DNA of 35,754 bases, from contig DASUJH010000015.1 in NCBI GenBank assembly GCA_036279355.1, positions 1 through 35,754 of the forward strand, written 5' to 3'. The notes below the pieces were generated by a model. The model did no database searches. It worked only from the letters and a program-made list of their open reading frames with translations, and was not told the DNA's origin. Below are positions 23,024-31,794 of the stretch, one piece after another. The DNA comes from Gemmatimonadales bacterium (GTDB lineage Bacteria; Gemmatimonadota; Gemmatimonadetes; Gemmatimonadales; GWC2-71-9). The stretch's first letter is position 1. Each line of letters starts with the position of its first letter. The translations under genes were made by a program, and so were the position numbers.

Positions 23024-25456
23024 TCAGCCGAGCACGTCGCGGATGACCTGCTCCAGCTCGGCCAGCTCGAACGGCTTCTCGATCACCGGCCGATCGGTGC
23101 GGGCGAGGAGTGCGGCCGCTTCCGGCGACGCGACGTCGCCGCTCATGACGACGAGCCGGGTGAAGAGGTCGGGCCGCTCGGCCGACAAGCGGTCGTGGAA
23201 CTCGGTGCCCGAGATGCCGGGCATCCGGAGATCGGTGATGATCACGTCGTACGACTGGGCCGGCTTGCCGAGCAACCGGGCGAGGCCGGCCTCGCCGTCA
23301 TCGGCCTCATCCACGTGCCAGCCGCGCCGCTCGAAGTAACGCCGGAGCGCGAAGCGGATCGACGGCTCGTCTTCTACCAGCAGCACGGTGGCGTCGCGGG
23401 AGCCGTTGGAAGAGACGGTAGAGGCGGTAAGGGCGGGAAGGGCGGTAGCAGTGGGCGCGGCGTCGGCCGGGGTGGCTCGCGCCACTGTCCTGCGCTCGGC
23501 CGCCGGCGTCGTTTCGGCCGCGGCGGCGCGGAGCCAGAGCGTCGCGCGGGCGCCGCGCTCGGGCGCGGGGCGGTTTCTTACCTCGAGCTTGCCGTGGTAC
23601 TGCGTTGCAATGCCGAGCGACACCGAGAGGCCGAGGCCGGTGCCCTGGCCCGTGGCTTTGGTGGTGTAGAACGGCTCGAAGATGTGCGGCATCACGTCGG
23701 GTGCAATGCCGGGCCCGTCGTCCTCCACCACGACCGCGCAGCCGTTTCGTTCAGCGCGCGCGACGATCGACACCGCGCCGCCGCGGCCGGCCGCCTGCGC
23801 GCCGTTGGTGATGAGGTTGCCCAGGATCTGCTCGAAGCCGACCGGATCCACGTACACCCTGGGCAGATTCGGCCCGATGGTCACGGCGACGCGCACACCG
23901 GTGCGGTCCATCTCATGCCGGAGTCCGTCCACCGCACGCTCGAGCACCAGGGCCACGTCGGTGGGCGCGCCGCGGTCTTCGCGGCGGCGCACGAAGGCGA
24001 GCAGCTCGCGCACGATGCTCCGGGCGCGGCGCGCCTGCACCGACACCACCTCGAGTGCCTCGCGCTCTGCCGCCGGGCGGGTCTCGACCCCGAGCAGCTC
24101 GTCGGTAAGATTGAGGACCGCGGCGAGCGGATTGTTGAGCTCGTGCGCCACGCCTGAAATCACCCGTCCCGCGGCGGCGAGCTTCTCGGTCTGCACCAGC
24201 CGGTCCTGCGTGGCCGCGAGCTCGGAGTAGGCGCGGCGCAGGTCGCTCTCGTCGGCGCGGACCCGCCTCGCCATGGCGTCGAACGCGCGTGCGAGTGCCG
24301 CGACCTCGTCGCCGCCGGCCATCGCAAGCGCGCCCACCTCGAGCTCGCCGGCGGCCATCCGATCGGTGGCCGCGTGCAACTGGCGCAGCGGGTCCACGAT
24401 GCTGCGCGCGAGCATCGCGGAGAGTACGAGACCCACGATCAGCACGGCGCCGCCGAGCGCCGCGGCCGTGCCGGTGGAGCGGAGCGCGGCCTCGCGCCAG
24501 TCGCTCATGGGCGACACGGCGACGAAGATGGCATCATCGCCGTCCGGCAGCAGGCTTGGCACGTCGTTGAACGCGACCACCTTGTGCTCGCGGTCGCGGC
24601 CCGCGAAATGGCCCCGGCTCCGGGTCGCGACCGCGCCGAAATCGCTCTGCCCATCGCTCAGCAGAATCCGGCCGGCTCCGGTCCCGGCCACAATGAATCG
24701 GTTCGAGCGGCGTGCGACGAAGCCGTACACGTGGGGCCCGAACGGCGCCAGCGCCGCCTCGAGGCTACCGTATGATCGCGCCGGCGCGACCGCGTCCTCG
24801 AGCTGCATGCCCAGCGTCTCTTCGGCCATGAGCTGGCGCTGGCCCAGCCCGTAGAGCAGGATCGGCGCGGCGACCGCGAGCGTCAGCGCGACGGCGATCG
24901 AAAGCACCTTGCTGTACACCGATTGGAGCACACCGCCGGAGCGCGCGGGAAACGGCATCGCCGGCGTCTCGCGCATCAGCTCGGCCTTCCGTATGGCTCC
25001 CTCGGCCAGCAGGTAGGCGGCGGCCGCGAAGAGCGCACCGATCACGAAGCCCTGCACGACCATCTTTGCCGCCTCGAGCAGCGGCAACGCCGCCGCGCGG
25101 TGCACCACGAAGGCGCGGACACCCGCGCCCAGGATGCTGATGGCGAGCGCAAGCGAGGCGACCTGTCCGGGGTAGCGCGCGATGCGGCGCGCCGCGTCAG
25201 GCTCCGACGCGCGCCGCGCTACCCGGCGCCAGAGGAGCCACGGCAGGAGTACCGCACCCGGCCATCCCACGAGCGGCACCTGCCAGGCGTAGCAGACCAG
25301 AATCGCATGGGCCTGCTTCGGATTGACCAGCCACCAGAGCCGCGAGAACGGGATGCCCAGCGCCCACCAGCAGATGACCGACGCGAGCCAGAGCTTGGCC
25401 GCGAGCAAGCGCCCGGCCCGGGCAGCCGGGCCGGCGGGGCGTGCGGGCGTATTCAC
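23024..25456 (-). CDS. Membrane hybrid histidine kinase with N-terminal four-helix module
   Basis: The 810-residue protein has about four membrane segments in an N-terminal module (about 22-152), a fifth at 184-205, a periplasmic region (about 206-328), a sixth at 331-350, HAMP (350-400), HisKA with His438 in ISGVAHELNNPLAAV, HATPase with N551, EDDGPGIAP and GQGTGLGL, an Ala/Thr-rich linker (about 645-690) and a receiver with Asp742 and Lys794. The catalytic part belongs to the NtrB-like HisKA group. The N-terminal module (WWLVNPKQAHAILV and on) matches nothing I know. No DNA-binding partner is adjacent; phosphate may leave via an unlinked histidine phosphotransfer protein. The start MNTPARPAG (ATG, 25456) is followed by the first helix. 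It is convergent with the BNR gene, with 24 bases between the stops. Confidence 0.87.
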   Translation of the reverse strand: MNTPARPAGPAARAGRLLAAKLWLASVICWWALGIPFSRLWWLVNPKQAHAILVCYAWQVPLVGWPGAVLLPWLLWRRVARRASEPDAARRIARYPGQVASLALAISILGAGVRAFVVHRAAALPLLEAAKMVVQGFVIGALFAAAAYLLAEGAIRKAELMRETPAMPFPARSGGVLQSVYSKVLSIAVALTLAVAAPILLYGLGQRQLMAEETLGMQLEDAVAPARSYGSLEAALAPFGPHVYGFVARRSNRFIVAGTGAGRILLSDGQSDFGAVATRSRGHFAGRDREHKVVAFNDVPSLLPDGDDAIFVAVSPMSDWREAALRSTGTAAALGGAVLIVGLVLSAMLARSIVDPLRQLHAATDRMAAGELEVGALAMAGGDEVAALARAFDAMARRVRADESDLRRAYSELAATQDRLVQTEKLAAAGRVISGVAHELNNPLAAVLNLTDELLGVETRPAAEREALEVVSVQARRARSIVRELLAFVRRREDRGAPTDVALVLERAVDGLRHEMDRTGVRVAVTIGPNLPRVYVDPVGFEQILGNLITNGAQAAGRGGAVSIVARAERNGCAVVVEDDGPGIAPDVMPHIFEPFYTTKATGQGTGLGLSVSLGIATQYHGKLEVRNRPAPERGARATLWLRAAAAETTPAAERRTVARATPADAAPTATALPALTASTVSSNGSRDATVLLVEDEPSIRFALRRYFERRGWHVDEADDGEAGLARLLGKPAQSYDVIITDLRMPGISGTEFHDRLSAERPDLFTRLVVMSGDVASPEAAALLARTDRPVIEKPFELAELEQVIRDVLG

Positions 25457-25585
25457 GGCGTACTCACGATGAGGTCGTGCTCACGCTTCGACGCATCGAG
25501 TCGCCGGGTGCCGCCCGGCAGTCAGTGCTGACCAGAGGGAAAGCGAAATATCGGCGCGCCAGCGGCCGGAGAGAAGGTGGCGCGC

Positions 25586-26161
25586 TCAGCGCGTGTCGGG
25601 CAGCGTGCGCTCGGGCAGGTGAGGGGGATACACCTCGCAGTGTGCGCCGCGCACGCTGTAGAGCACGCAGAACGCGCCCTGGCGCGCCCATCGATCGCTC
25701 CAGGCGGACATCACGGCGCGGTCACCGGGACTGAAGCGGGGCGCGGGCGCGGTGTCGTCGGTGGACCGCACGTGACTGTGCGCGGTGCCGATCCACTTCG
25801 GTGGCACGCAGGTGGTGAGCGAGCGGTTTGCTGAGGCGCCGAGCGAGTCGGAGTAATCCGCGTCGAGCACCTCGGCGCGCGTGATCCGCACCGTGTCGGC
25901 CTGGATCACGCCGCCCAGGCAGGCGACGCGCTCGCGCCTCGCGGCGACGCTCTGGGCCCAGAGCTTTTTCAGTGCGGGGCGGGCCGCGGGGGTGATGATC
26001 CAGGTGGGAAGCACGCCCTGGGGCAGCGCGCCCTGGGGCAGCGCGCCCTGGGGCAGCGCGCCGCCAAGCAGTGCGCCCGCCGCGAGCACGCCGCCCAGCG
26101 CGAGCGCCGACCGCATACGCCACGCCGCCGTGCGGCGGCCGCCGCTCAATTGCCTGCCCAT
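25586..26161 (-). CDS. Exported JAMM/MPN-type metallopeptidase-like protein
   Basis: From ATG 26161 the protein has 191 residues; GGAGA six bases upstream decides this start over an open frame reaching 26326. The N-terminus has a hydrophobic export segment (about 17-35), then a short repeat of LPQGA (about 36-50). The following domain has the full set of JAMM residues: Glu77 in ERVACLGG (the MPN 'ExxGxLxG' strand), HSH (His128, His130), and S-P-G-D (Ser144, Asp147). The usual HxH-to-Ser spacing is about seven; here it is thirteen. JAMM proteins are zinc isopeptidases, DNA-repair-associated RadC-like proteins or cyanobacterial-type processing enzymes; most are cytoplasmic. Cys81, Cys118, Cys165 and Cys175 suggest a periplasmic fold with disulfides. 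No substrate can be named. Confidence 0.7.
   Translation of the reverse strand: MGRQLSGGRRTAAWRMRSALALGGVLAAGALLGGALPQGALPQGALPQGVLPTWIITPAARPALKKLWAQSVAARRERVACLGGVIQADTVRITRAEVLDADYSDSLGASANRSLTTCVPPKWIGTAHSHVRSTDDTAPAPRFSPGDRAVMSAWSDRWARQGAFCVLYSVRGAHCEVYPPHLPERTLPDTR
26015..26059. repeat. Tandem 15-bp repeat inside the JAMM-like gene
   Basis: Three identical 15-base units (GCCCTGGGGCAGCGC) lie head to tail and encode the LPQGA repeat just after the export segment. Because 15 is a multiple of three, copy-number changes would keep the frame. Confidence 0.9.
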
Positions 26162-26306
26162 GATCGTCTCCGCTCGCGAAATCTTTCGGCGGCGCAGAGG
26201 AGGGGGACCGCCGCGCGCCGGCTGGCGTCCGTCGAATGCGACTTGTCCGCAAGGTATGTACGTTCGTGTGCGCTCATCGTGACGAGTCTCACAGGCCCGC
26301 GAAACG

Positions 26307-27740
26307 TCATGCCGCCACCAGCGCACGGCGGCGCCCCGCTACGTACACTGCCGCTCCGATCAGATTCGCCGCCACCAGCACCGCGACGATCTTGCCACCG
26401 AACACCCACCAGCTCGCCACGTCCACGATCGGGAAGATCGCGAGCACCGTGTAGAGCAGCGTCATGCCGAAGCCGGCAACCGCCGCCACCCGGAGCCAAC
26501 GCGGTGGCGGCTCGGCCAGACGCCGGGCAGCCGCGAGCGGCAGGGCGAACATCGCGAGGTAGGCAAAGGCGTAGAAGATTCCCGCCGCGTTGTCGAGCAG
26601 TTGAAACGCCTCCTGCACGCCGACGCCGGCATTCGCCGCGGCCGTGAGCGCCGCGGTAATCACACCGACGAAGAGGATCGAGTTGGTCGGTGTGCGGAAG
26701 CGCGGGTGCAGCCGGGTGAACCATGCGGGGAGAAGGCCGTCCCAGCCGGCCACCATCGGGAGGCGGGTGTTGCCGGCAAAGATGTACGTCATGCTCCCCA
26801 CCTGGCGCACCAGCAGGAGCAGGATGAGGGCGGGCACGACGTACGCCGCCACACCCAAGCCGCGAAAGCCGAGCGTGAGCGCCTGCGGAATCGGGCTCAC
26901 GAGGTCGATATCGTGCGCGGGGACGAGCGCCAGCACGCTGCTCGTGCCGAAGATGAACATGAGCGCGATGAGCGGGACGGCGACCACGACCGAGCGCCCG
27001 ATCGAGCGCGCCGGGTTCCGGCATTCACCGGCCAGGATGGCGACGTACTCGAAGCCGCTGAACGCGCCAAGCGCGAGCTTGCCGAGAATGTTGAGGGTGA
27101 GCAGAGTGAAGCTCGGCGCCGCCGTGGCGAGCGGGTGGTAGGCGGCAAGGGCACCGCGGCGCACGGCGACGAACGGCACGATGATGAGCGCGCCGAAGGT
27201 GAGAAACTGCGCCGCGCCGCCCGCGTTCTGCAGCCACTTGCCCGCGCTGAGCCCCCGGACCGACACCAGCATGATACCGCACACGACGGCGACACCGAGG
27301 CCGGCGGTGTACCACCGGGCGCCGGTGAGCCACGCGGCGCCGGGCCCGAGCAGGTAGGAAACATTGGTGGCGACGATGACGCCGAACGTCGCCATGACGA
27401 GGATGGTATAAGCCCAGAGATTCCACGCCACGAAGAAGCCCGCGCGCTCGCCGAATCCGGCGGCTACCCACTGGTAGAGCCCGCCCTCGAGCGGCATCTG
27501 TCGGTTGAGGTAGATGACGATGGCGGCTTGCGGCAGGTAAAACAGCGCGGCGGCGAGTATCCAGAAGACGATGTGCGACGGGCCGAGCTTGGCCGCCGTG
27601 CCGACCCAGCCCGAACCCACAACGTAGAGCACCTGGATGAGCACCAGGTCCACGAGGCCCAGCTCGCGGCGGAACTTGGTGCTCCGGGCCTCGACCGCGC
27701 GAACGCGGCGGGCCGCGAGCTCGCGGGCGTCGGTGGCCAT
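26307..27740 (-). CDS. APC-superfamily amino acid/polyamine permease
   Basis: The 477-residue protein has about twelve membrane segments. The first, after FRRELGLVDLVLIQVLYVVGSGWVG (about 24-48), carries the family's glycine-rich helix 1. LPLEGG-type text appears as QMPLEGGLYQWVAAGFGERAGFFVAWNLW (81-109), and LGAFSGFEYVAILAGECRNPARSIGRSV (about 227-254) is the typical helix 6 with its 'F.GFE...AGE..NP.R'. HPRFRTPTNSILF also matches. The substrate is probably an amino acid or amine and is not predictable. It lies 58 bases after the Mo-hydroxylase genes on the same strand and could be cotranscribed with them. Confidence 0.88.
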   Translation of the reverse strand: MATDARELAARRVRAVEARSTKFRRELGLVDLVLIQVLYVVGSGWVGTAAKLGPSHIVFWILAAALFYLPQAAIVIYLNRQMPLEGGLYQWVAAGFGERAGFFVAWNLWAYTILVMATFGVIVATNVSYLLGPGAAWLTGARWYTAGLGVAVVCGIMLVSVRGLSAGKWLQNAGGAAQFLTFGALIIVPFVAVRRGALAAYHPLATAAPSFTLLTLNILGKLALGAFSGFEYVAILAGECRNPARSIGRSVVVAVPLIALMFIFGTSSVLALVPAHDIDLVSPIPQALTLGFRGLGVAAYVVPALILLLLVRQVGSMTYIFAGNTRLPMVAGWDGLLPAWFTRLHPRFRTPTNSILFVGVITAALTAAANAGVGVQEAFQLLDNAAGIFYAFAYLAMFALPLAAARRLAEPPPRWLRVAAVAGFGMTLLYTVLAIFPIVDVASWWVFGGKIVAVLVAANLIGAAVYVAGRRRALVAA

Positions 27741-27798
27741 GCGGATTCCGAGGCTGAGAGATGCGACTCAAGCTCTATGCCCGAGCCGCTCTCCGCAA

Positions 27799-30105
27799 CT
27801 ACTCGATGCGCACGGCGACCGGATCGCTCGCGGGAAACGTCTGCTTCAGCGCTTCGTCGAGGCGCTGGTCGAGATTGCGGCCGGGCACGCCCATGTCGCT
27901 CGCCGCGGGATTGGCCGGGGTGATCGACTGCGTCATCGGCGGCCGCAAGGAAACCAGCTTGTCCGGTGTGACGGGCAGCTCGCGCACGCGCTTGCCGGTG
28001 GCGTGATAGACCGCGTTCACGATCGCCGGCGCCACACCGCAAATCGCGAGCTCCGCCAGGCCCTTGCTCCCGAGCTCGCTCAACCGCCTGTCGTCGCTCG
28101 CCACGAACAGCGCCTCGAGCGCGGGCACGTCCGCATTCACCGGCACCAGGTACTCCGCGAGGTTCGCGTTCATTACCCGGCCGAACCGGGGGTCCCACGC
28201 CGCCTCCTCGAACAGCGCCATGCCGATCCCGCCCACCATCCCGCCGATGCACTGGCTGTGCGCCGTCTTCGGGTTGATCACGCGGCCTACGTCGTACGCG
28301 CCTACCATGCGGGGCACGCGCACTGTGCCGAGGTCAGGGTCCACCCGCACTTCGGCGAAGATGGCACCGAAAGAGTAGGTGGAGAAATGCTCCGACTCAT
28401 CGCCCGGCTCGACATGCGCGCTGGCCTCGAGCCGGTCGAGGCCGTGGTCGCGGAGCGAGGCACCCTCGAGCGCCCGCGCCTTGTCGCGCACCGCTTCGCA
28501 CGCGGCGCGCACCGCGCTCCCCACGCTCGCCATCGTGATCGAGCCGCCGTGTACCGGCGCCTCGGGATACTCGGTGTCGCCCAGCTCGAAGCGCACGCGG
28601 TCGAGCGGCAGGCCGAGCGCGTCGGCGGCCACCTGGGTCATCGAGGTGTAGGTGCCGGGACCCATGTCGGACGCGGCGCTCCGGACGAGCGCGGTGCCGT
28701 CGGCAAAAAGCGTGGCCGACGCTGACGCGGCGCGTCGGCGGGCCGGATAGATCGCCGTCGCCATGCCGTAACCGACGAGACTCCCGCCGTCGCGCATCGA
28801 GCGCGGCTCCGGCGTGCGGTGGTCCCACCCGAATCGCTCCGCCGCCAGGTGATAACACGCGCGCAGCTCCTTGCTCGACCACGGCAGGTCCTTGTGCTCG
28901 TCGCGCTCGGCGTAGTTCCTGAGGCGGAGCTCGACCGGATCCATCCGGAGCGTTACGGCCAGTTCGTCCATCGCGATCTCGAGCGCCAGCACACCGGTAA
29001 CGGAGCCGGGGCCGCGCATGGGGCAGGGCGTATTCGTGTTGAGATCGACGAAGCGATAGCGGGTGCGCACGTTGGCGCAGGCGTACGCGGTGCGCGGCGG
29101 GTCGAGCACCTCTTCCGCGTACTCCTCGTAGGTCGAAGTCTGCGCGGTCACCTCCTGGATGAGCGCGGCGAGAGTGCCGTCGCGCCGGGCGCCGAGGGCC
29201 ACCCGTTGCTCGGTGCGAGGGCGGAAGCCGGTGGAGGTGTACATCTCGCGCCGAGTGAGCTCGAGGCGGACCGGCCGGCCCACCTCGCGCGCCGCGAGCG
29301 CCGCGACGGTGACGTGCGGCCAGGTGCGGAGCGCGGAGCCGAACGCGCCGCCCACGAACGGCGAGATCACGCGGATGTGATCTTCGGGAATCCCGAACAC
29401 ATGCGCGATCTCGGAGCGGTCGTTGTCCACCCACTGGGTCTTGTCGTAGAGCGTGAGCTGGCCGCCCTCCCACGAGGCGACCGTCACGTGCAGCTCAATC
29501 GGGTTGTGGTGCTCGCGCGGCTGCACGTACGTCGCGTCCACCGTGACCGGGCACTCGGCAAAGGCGCGGTCGGCGTCGCCGCGGTGAGCGTCACCGGGTT
29601 GGCGCGCCTTGGCGGTGGCTTCGCTCGGTGGCCGGCCGTGGCTCGGGGCGAACACGGTTGCGGCTTCGGAGGTCTCGTAACTCACGCGGACGAGCGCAGC
29701 GGCGTGCCGCGCCTGCTCGACGGTATCGGCCACGACGACGCCGACCGGCTGGCCGCTGAAGAGCACCTCGGGTCCCTGGAAGACGCGGAGCTGCTCGCCC
29801 GACTCGGGGTCCACCGAGGGGCGCTTCTCGAGCGGACGGTAGGGAAGCTTCGGCGCGTTGAGATGGGTGATGACGGCGTGCACGCCGTCGGCGCGCTCGG
29901 CGGCGGCGGTGTCAATGGCCGTGATACGCCCCCGGGGCACCGTGCTCATGACGAGCGCAGCATGCACGAGCCCCGGCAGGTCGAACTCCGCCGCGTAGGA
30001 TGCCGAGCCGGTGACCTTGGCGCGGCCATCGACGCGGCTCAGCGGCTGGCCGATGGCGCCGCTCGTCTGGCGCGGCTCCCTCGTGGTCCGTCGCGCGCCG
30101 CTCAT
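27799..30105 (-). CDS. paoC: Molybdenum hydroxylase large subunit (PaoC/YagR, xanthine dehydrogenase family)
   Basis: From ATG 30105 the protein has 768 residues; the longer open frame to 30282 overlaps the FAD-subunit gene. N-terminal domain: IGQPLSRVDGRAKVTGSASYAAEF. Cofactor-binding motifs: FVGGAFGSALRTWPH, CPMRGPGSVTGVLALE and ASDMGPGTYTSMTQVAADALGL. The catalytic glutamate is Glu685 in GLAELAICGVAPAIVNAV, close to its position in E. coli PaoC. The enzyme hydroxylates aldehydes or N-heterocycles with water, using molybdopterin (cytosine dinucleotide in this subfamily). The last 46 residues (723-768) are an extension ending LDEALKQTFPASDPV, a short motif I associate with many small proteins of unknown role. 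The start overlaps the FAD-subunit stop in ATGA. No paoD/xdhC chaperone gene is in view. Confidence 0.9.
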   Translation of the reverse strand: MSGARRTTREPRQTSGAIGQPLSRVDGRAKVTGSASYAAEFDLPGLVHAALVMSTVPRGRITAIDTAAAERADGVHAVITHLNAPKLPYRPLEKRPSVDPESGEQLRVFQGPEVLFSGQPVGVVVADTVEQARHAAALVRVSYETSEAATVFAPSHGRPPSEATAKARQPGDAHRGDADRAFAECPVTVDATYVQPREHHNPIELHVTVASWEGGQLTLYDKTQWVDNDRSEIAHVFGIPEDHIRVISPFVGGAFGSALRTWPHVTVAALAAREVGRPVRLELTRREMYTSTGFRPRTEQRVALGARRDGTLAALIQEVTAQTSTYEEYAEEVLDPPRTAYACANVRTRYRFVDLNTNTPCPMRGPGSVTGVLALEIAMDELAVTLRMDPVELRLRNYAERDEHKDLPWSSKELRACYHLAAERFGWDHRTPEPRSMRDGGSLVGYGMATAIYPARRRAASASATLFADGTALVRSAASDMGPGTYTSMTQVAADALGLPLDRVRFELGDTEYPEAPVHGGSITMASVGSAVRAACEAVRDKARALEGASLRDHGLDRLEASAHVEPGDESEHFSTYSFGAIFAEVRVDPDLGTVRVPRMVGAYDVGRVINPKTAHSQCIGGMVGGIGMALFEEAAWDPRFGRVMNANLAEYLVPVNADVPALEALFVASDDRRLSELGSKGLAELAICGVAPAIVNAVYHATGKRVRELPVTPDKLVSLRPPMTQSITPANPAASDMGVPGRNLDQRLDEALKQTFPASDPVAVRIE

Positions 30106-31085
30106 GGAATCCCCGCCACGGTCCGGAGCGCGCGCTCGACCGTGCGCCTCAGCAGCTCGACCTTGAACGCGTTCCCGGCGCGCGGCTCCGCGCCATCCGC
30201 GGCGCGCTCGGCGGCGGCGTGGAACACGTCGGCGTGGGCCCGCGAGCCGACGAGCCGCTCCTCGACCTGCGGCAGCCGCCACGGCTTGGTGCCGACGCCC
30301 CCGACCGCGACCCTCGCCTGGCGAATCGTGTCCCCGTCGGTATCGAGCCCCACCGCGGCCGAGGTGAGGGCGAACTCGAAGCTGGCGCGATCGCGCAGCT
30401 TGAGGTAGTGCGACTGCGCGGCAAAGGCGGAGGCAGGAATGAAGATGCCGGTGATGAGATCGCCTGGGGCGAGGATAGTTTCGACCTCCGGCGTGTCGCC
30501 CGGCATGCGGTGCAATTCGCCGACCGGGATCGTGCGCTCGCCCTGCTCACCGGTGACGAGCACGTCCGCGTCGAGCGCTACGAGTGCGACGGCGAGATCG
30601 CCGGCGTAGGCGGCGATGCAATGCGGGCTCCCGCCCAGAATGGCATTCATCCGATTCTGGCCGTCCTGCGCCGGGCAGCCGGAGCCGGGCTCGCGCTTGT
30701 TGCACGGAGTGGCCACGTCGCGGAAGTAGAGGCAGCGGGTGCGCTGCAGGAGGTTGCCGCCGATCGTCGCCATGTTCCGCACCTGGGGCGACGCGCTCGC
30801 GACCAGCGCTTGGACGACAACGGGAAAGAGCTCCTGCATCCCCGGGTCGTCCGCCACGTCGGCCATGCGGGCCAGCGCGCCGATTCGGGCGCCGGCGGGT
30901 CCTACGTCGATATCTGCGAGCGGCAGCCGGCTGATGTCGATCAGCTCGGCCGGCGCGCGCACGCGCTCCTCGAGCAGTTGCAGCATGTCGGTGCCGCCCG
31001 CGATGAACTCGGCGCCACGCGTGCGTGCCGCGTGGGTCACGGCGGCATCGACATCGTGCGCGGCGGCGTACGCGAACGGCACCAT
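30102..31085 (-). CDS. paoB: Molybdenum hydroxylase FAD subunit (PaoB/YagS)
   Basis: The 327-residue protein has the FAD-binding motifs FIAGGTDMLQLL (27-38) and NMATIGGNLLQ (104-114) of the CO dehydrogenase flavoprotein family. It also carries four cysteines, Cys118, Cys128, Cys137 and Cys156, in RTRCLYFRDVATPCNKREPGSGC and SPHC, the pattern of the extra [4Fe-4S] cluster described for E. coli PaoB. It passes electrons from the iron-sulfur subunit to the final acceptor. It starts three bases after the small-subunit stop and its own stop overlaps the large-subunit start. The C-terminal domain includes HYLKLRDRASFEFALTSAAVGL. Confidence 0.92.
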   Translation of the reverse strand: MVPFAYAAAHDVDAAVTHAARTRGAEFIAGGTDMLQLLEERVRAPAELIDISRLPLADIDVGPAGARIGALARMADVADDPGMQELFPVVVQALVASASPQVRNMATIGGNLLQRTRCLYFRDVATPCNKREPGSGCPAQDGQNRMNAILGGSPHCIAAYAGDLAVALVALDADVLVTGEQGERTIPVGELHRMPGDTPEVETILAPGDLITGIFIPASAFAAQSHYLKLRDRASFEFALTSAAVGLDTDGDTIRQARVAVGGVGTKPWRLPQVEERLVGSRAHADVFHAAAERAADGAEPRAGNAFKVELLRRTVERALRTVAGIP

Positions 31086-31088
31086 GGC

Positions 31089-31619
31089 TCAAACGCCGGC
31101 CGCGCGGGCGAGGGTGCGCTCGGCCACCTCGCGGATGGCGGCGGTGATGTTGGTATACGCGCCGCAGCGGCAGATGTTGCCGCTCATGTACTCGCGGATC
31201 TCGGCCTCGGAGTGGATGCGGCCCTCGTTGATGAGCCCGACGCCGGAGACGATCTGTCCGGGAGTGCAGTAGCCGCACTGGAAGCCGTCGTGCTCGATGA
31301 AAGCCGCCTGGAGCGCGTGGAGCTCGTCGCCCTCTGCCAGGCCTTCGATCGTGGTGATCGCCTCGCCCTCGTGCATCACGGCCAGGGTGAGACAGGAGTT
31401 GATCCGGCGCCCGTCGATCAGCACGGTGCACGCGCCGCACTGGCCCAGCCCGCAGCCCTTCTTGGTCCCGGTGAGGTGCAGGCGATCGCGGAGGGCGTCG
31501 AGCAGGGTGGTGCGGGCGTCAATGTGGACGCGGTGCTCGGTGCCGTTCACGAAGAGCACGATGTCGAAATCCTTGCGTGCGGCGACGGAGCGGGTGGCGC
31601 CAGGCTTGGTGGCGGACAT
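31089..31619 (-). CDS. paoA: Molybdenum hydroxylase [2Fe-2S] small subunit (PaoA/YagT)
   Basis: The 176-residue protein has two iron-sulfur sites: the plant-ferredoxin-like set Cys56, Cys61, Cys64 and Cys76 (CGLGQCGAC and SC), and the helical set Cys115, Cys118, Cys150 and Cys152 (CGYC and CRC). It carries electrons from the molybdenum site to the FAD. E. coli PaoA has a twin-arginine signal for export; here the N-terminus (MSATKPGATRSVAARKDF) has no RR motif and no hydrophobic stretch, so the complex should stay in the cytoplasm. It is the first gene of the three-gene unit. No strong ribosome binding site is visible. The 175 bases upstream, to the next gene's stop, show nothing further. Confidence 0.93.
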   Translation of the reverse strand: MSATKPGATRSVAARKDFDIVLFVNGTEHRVHIDARTTLLDALRDRLHLTGTKKGCGLGQCGACTVLIDGRRINSCLTLAVMHEGEAITTIEGLAEGDELHALQAAFIEHDGFQCGYCTPGQIVSGVGLINEGRIHSEAEIREYMSGNICRCGAYTNITAAIREVAERTLARAAGV

Positions 31620-31794
31620 GGGCGGGAAGGTACTGGCTTCCTCCGTGGCAATGCGTGATCGCCCTCACAGGAACGACGTCGGGCGTGAGGCGCAGCGACG
31701 ATGGCTCGAACGGCCAGCAGGGTGGCGAGGCGTGGACATCGACCGCGGCGCGCCATTGTGGTCGCCCAGTCACATCGCTCCTCCTGTTTGGCGC

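Noticed and set aside
26162-26326. Upstream start for the JAMM-like gene
   Set aside because: It overlaps the end of the permease gene, and the ATG at 26161 has GGAGA at normal spacing followed directly by the export segment.
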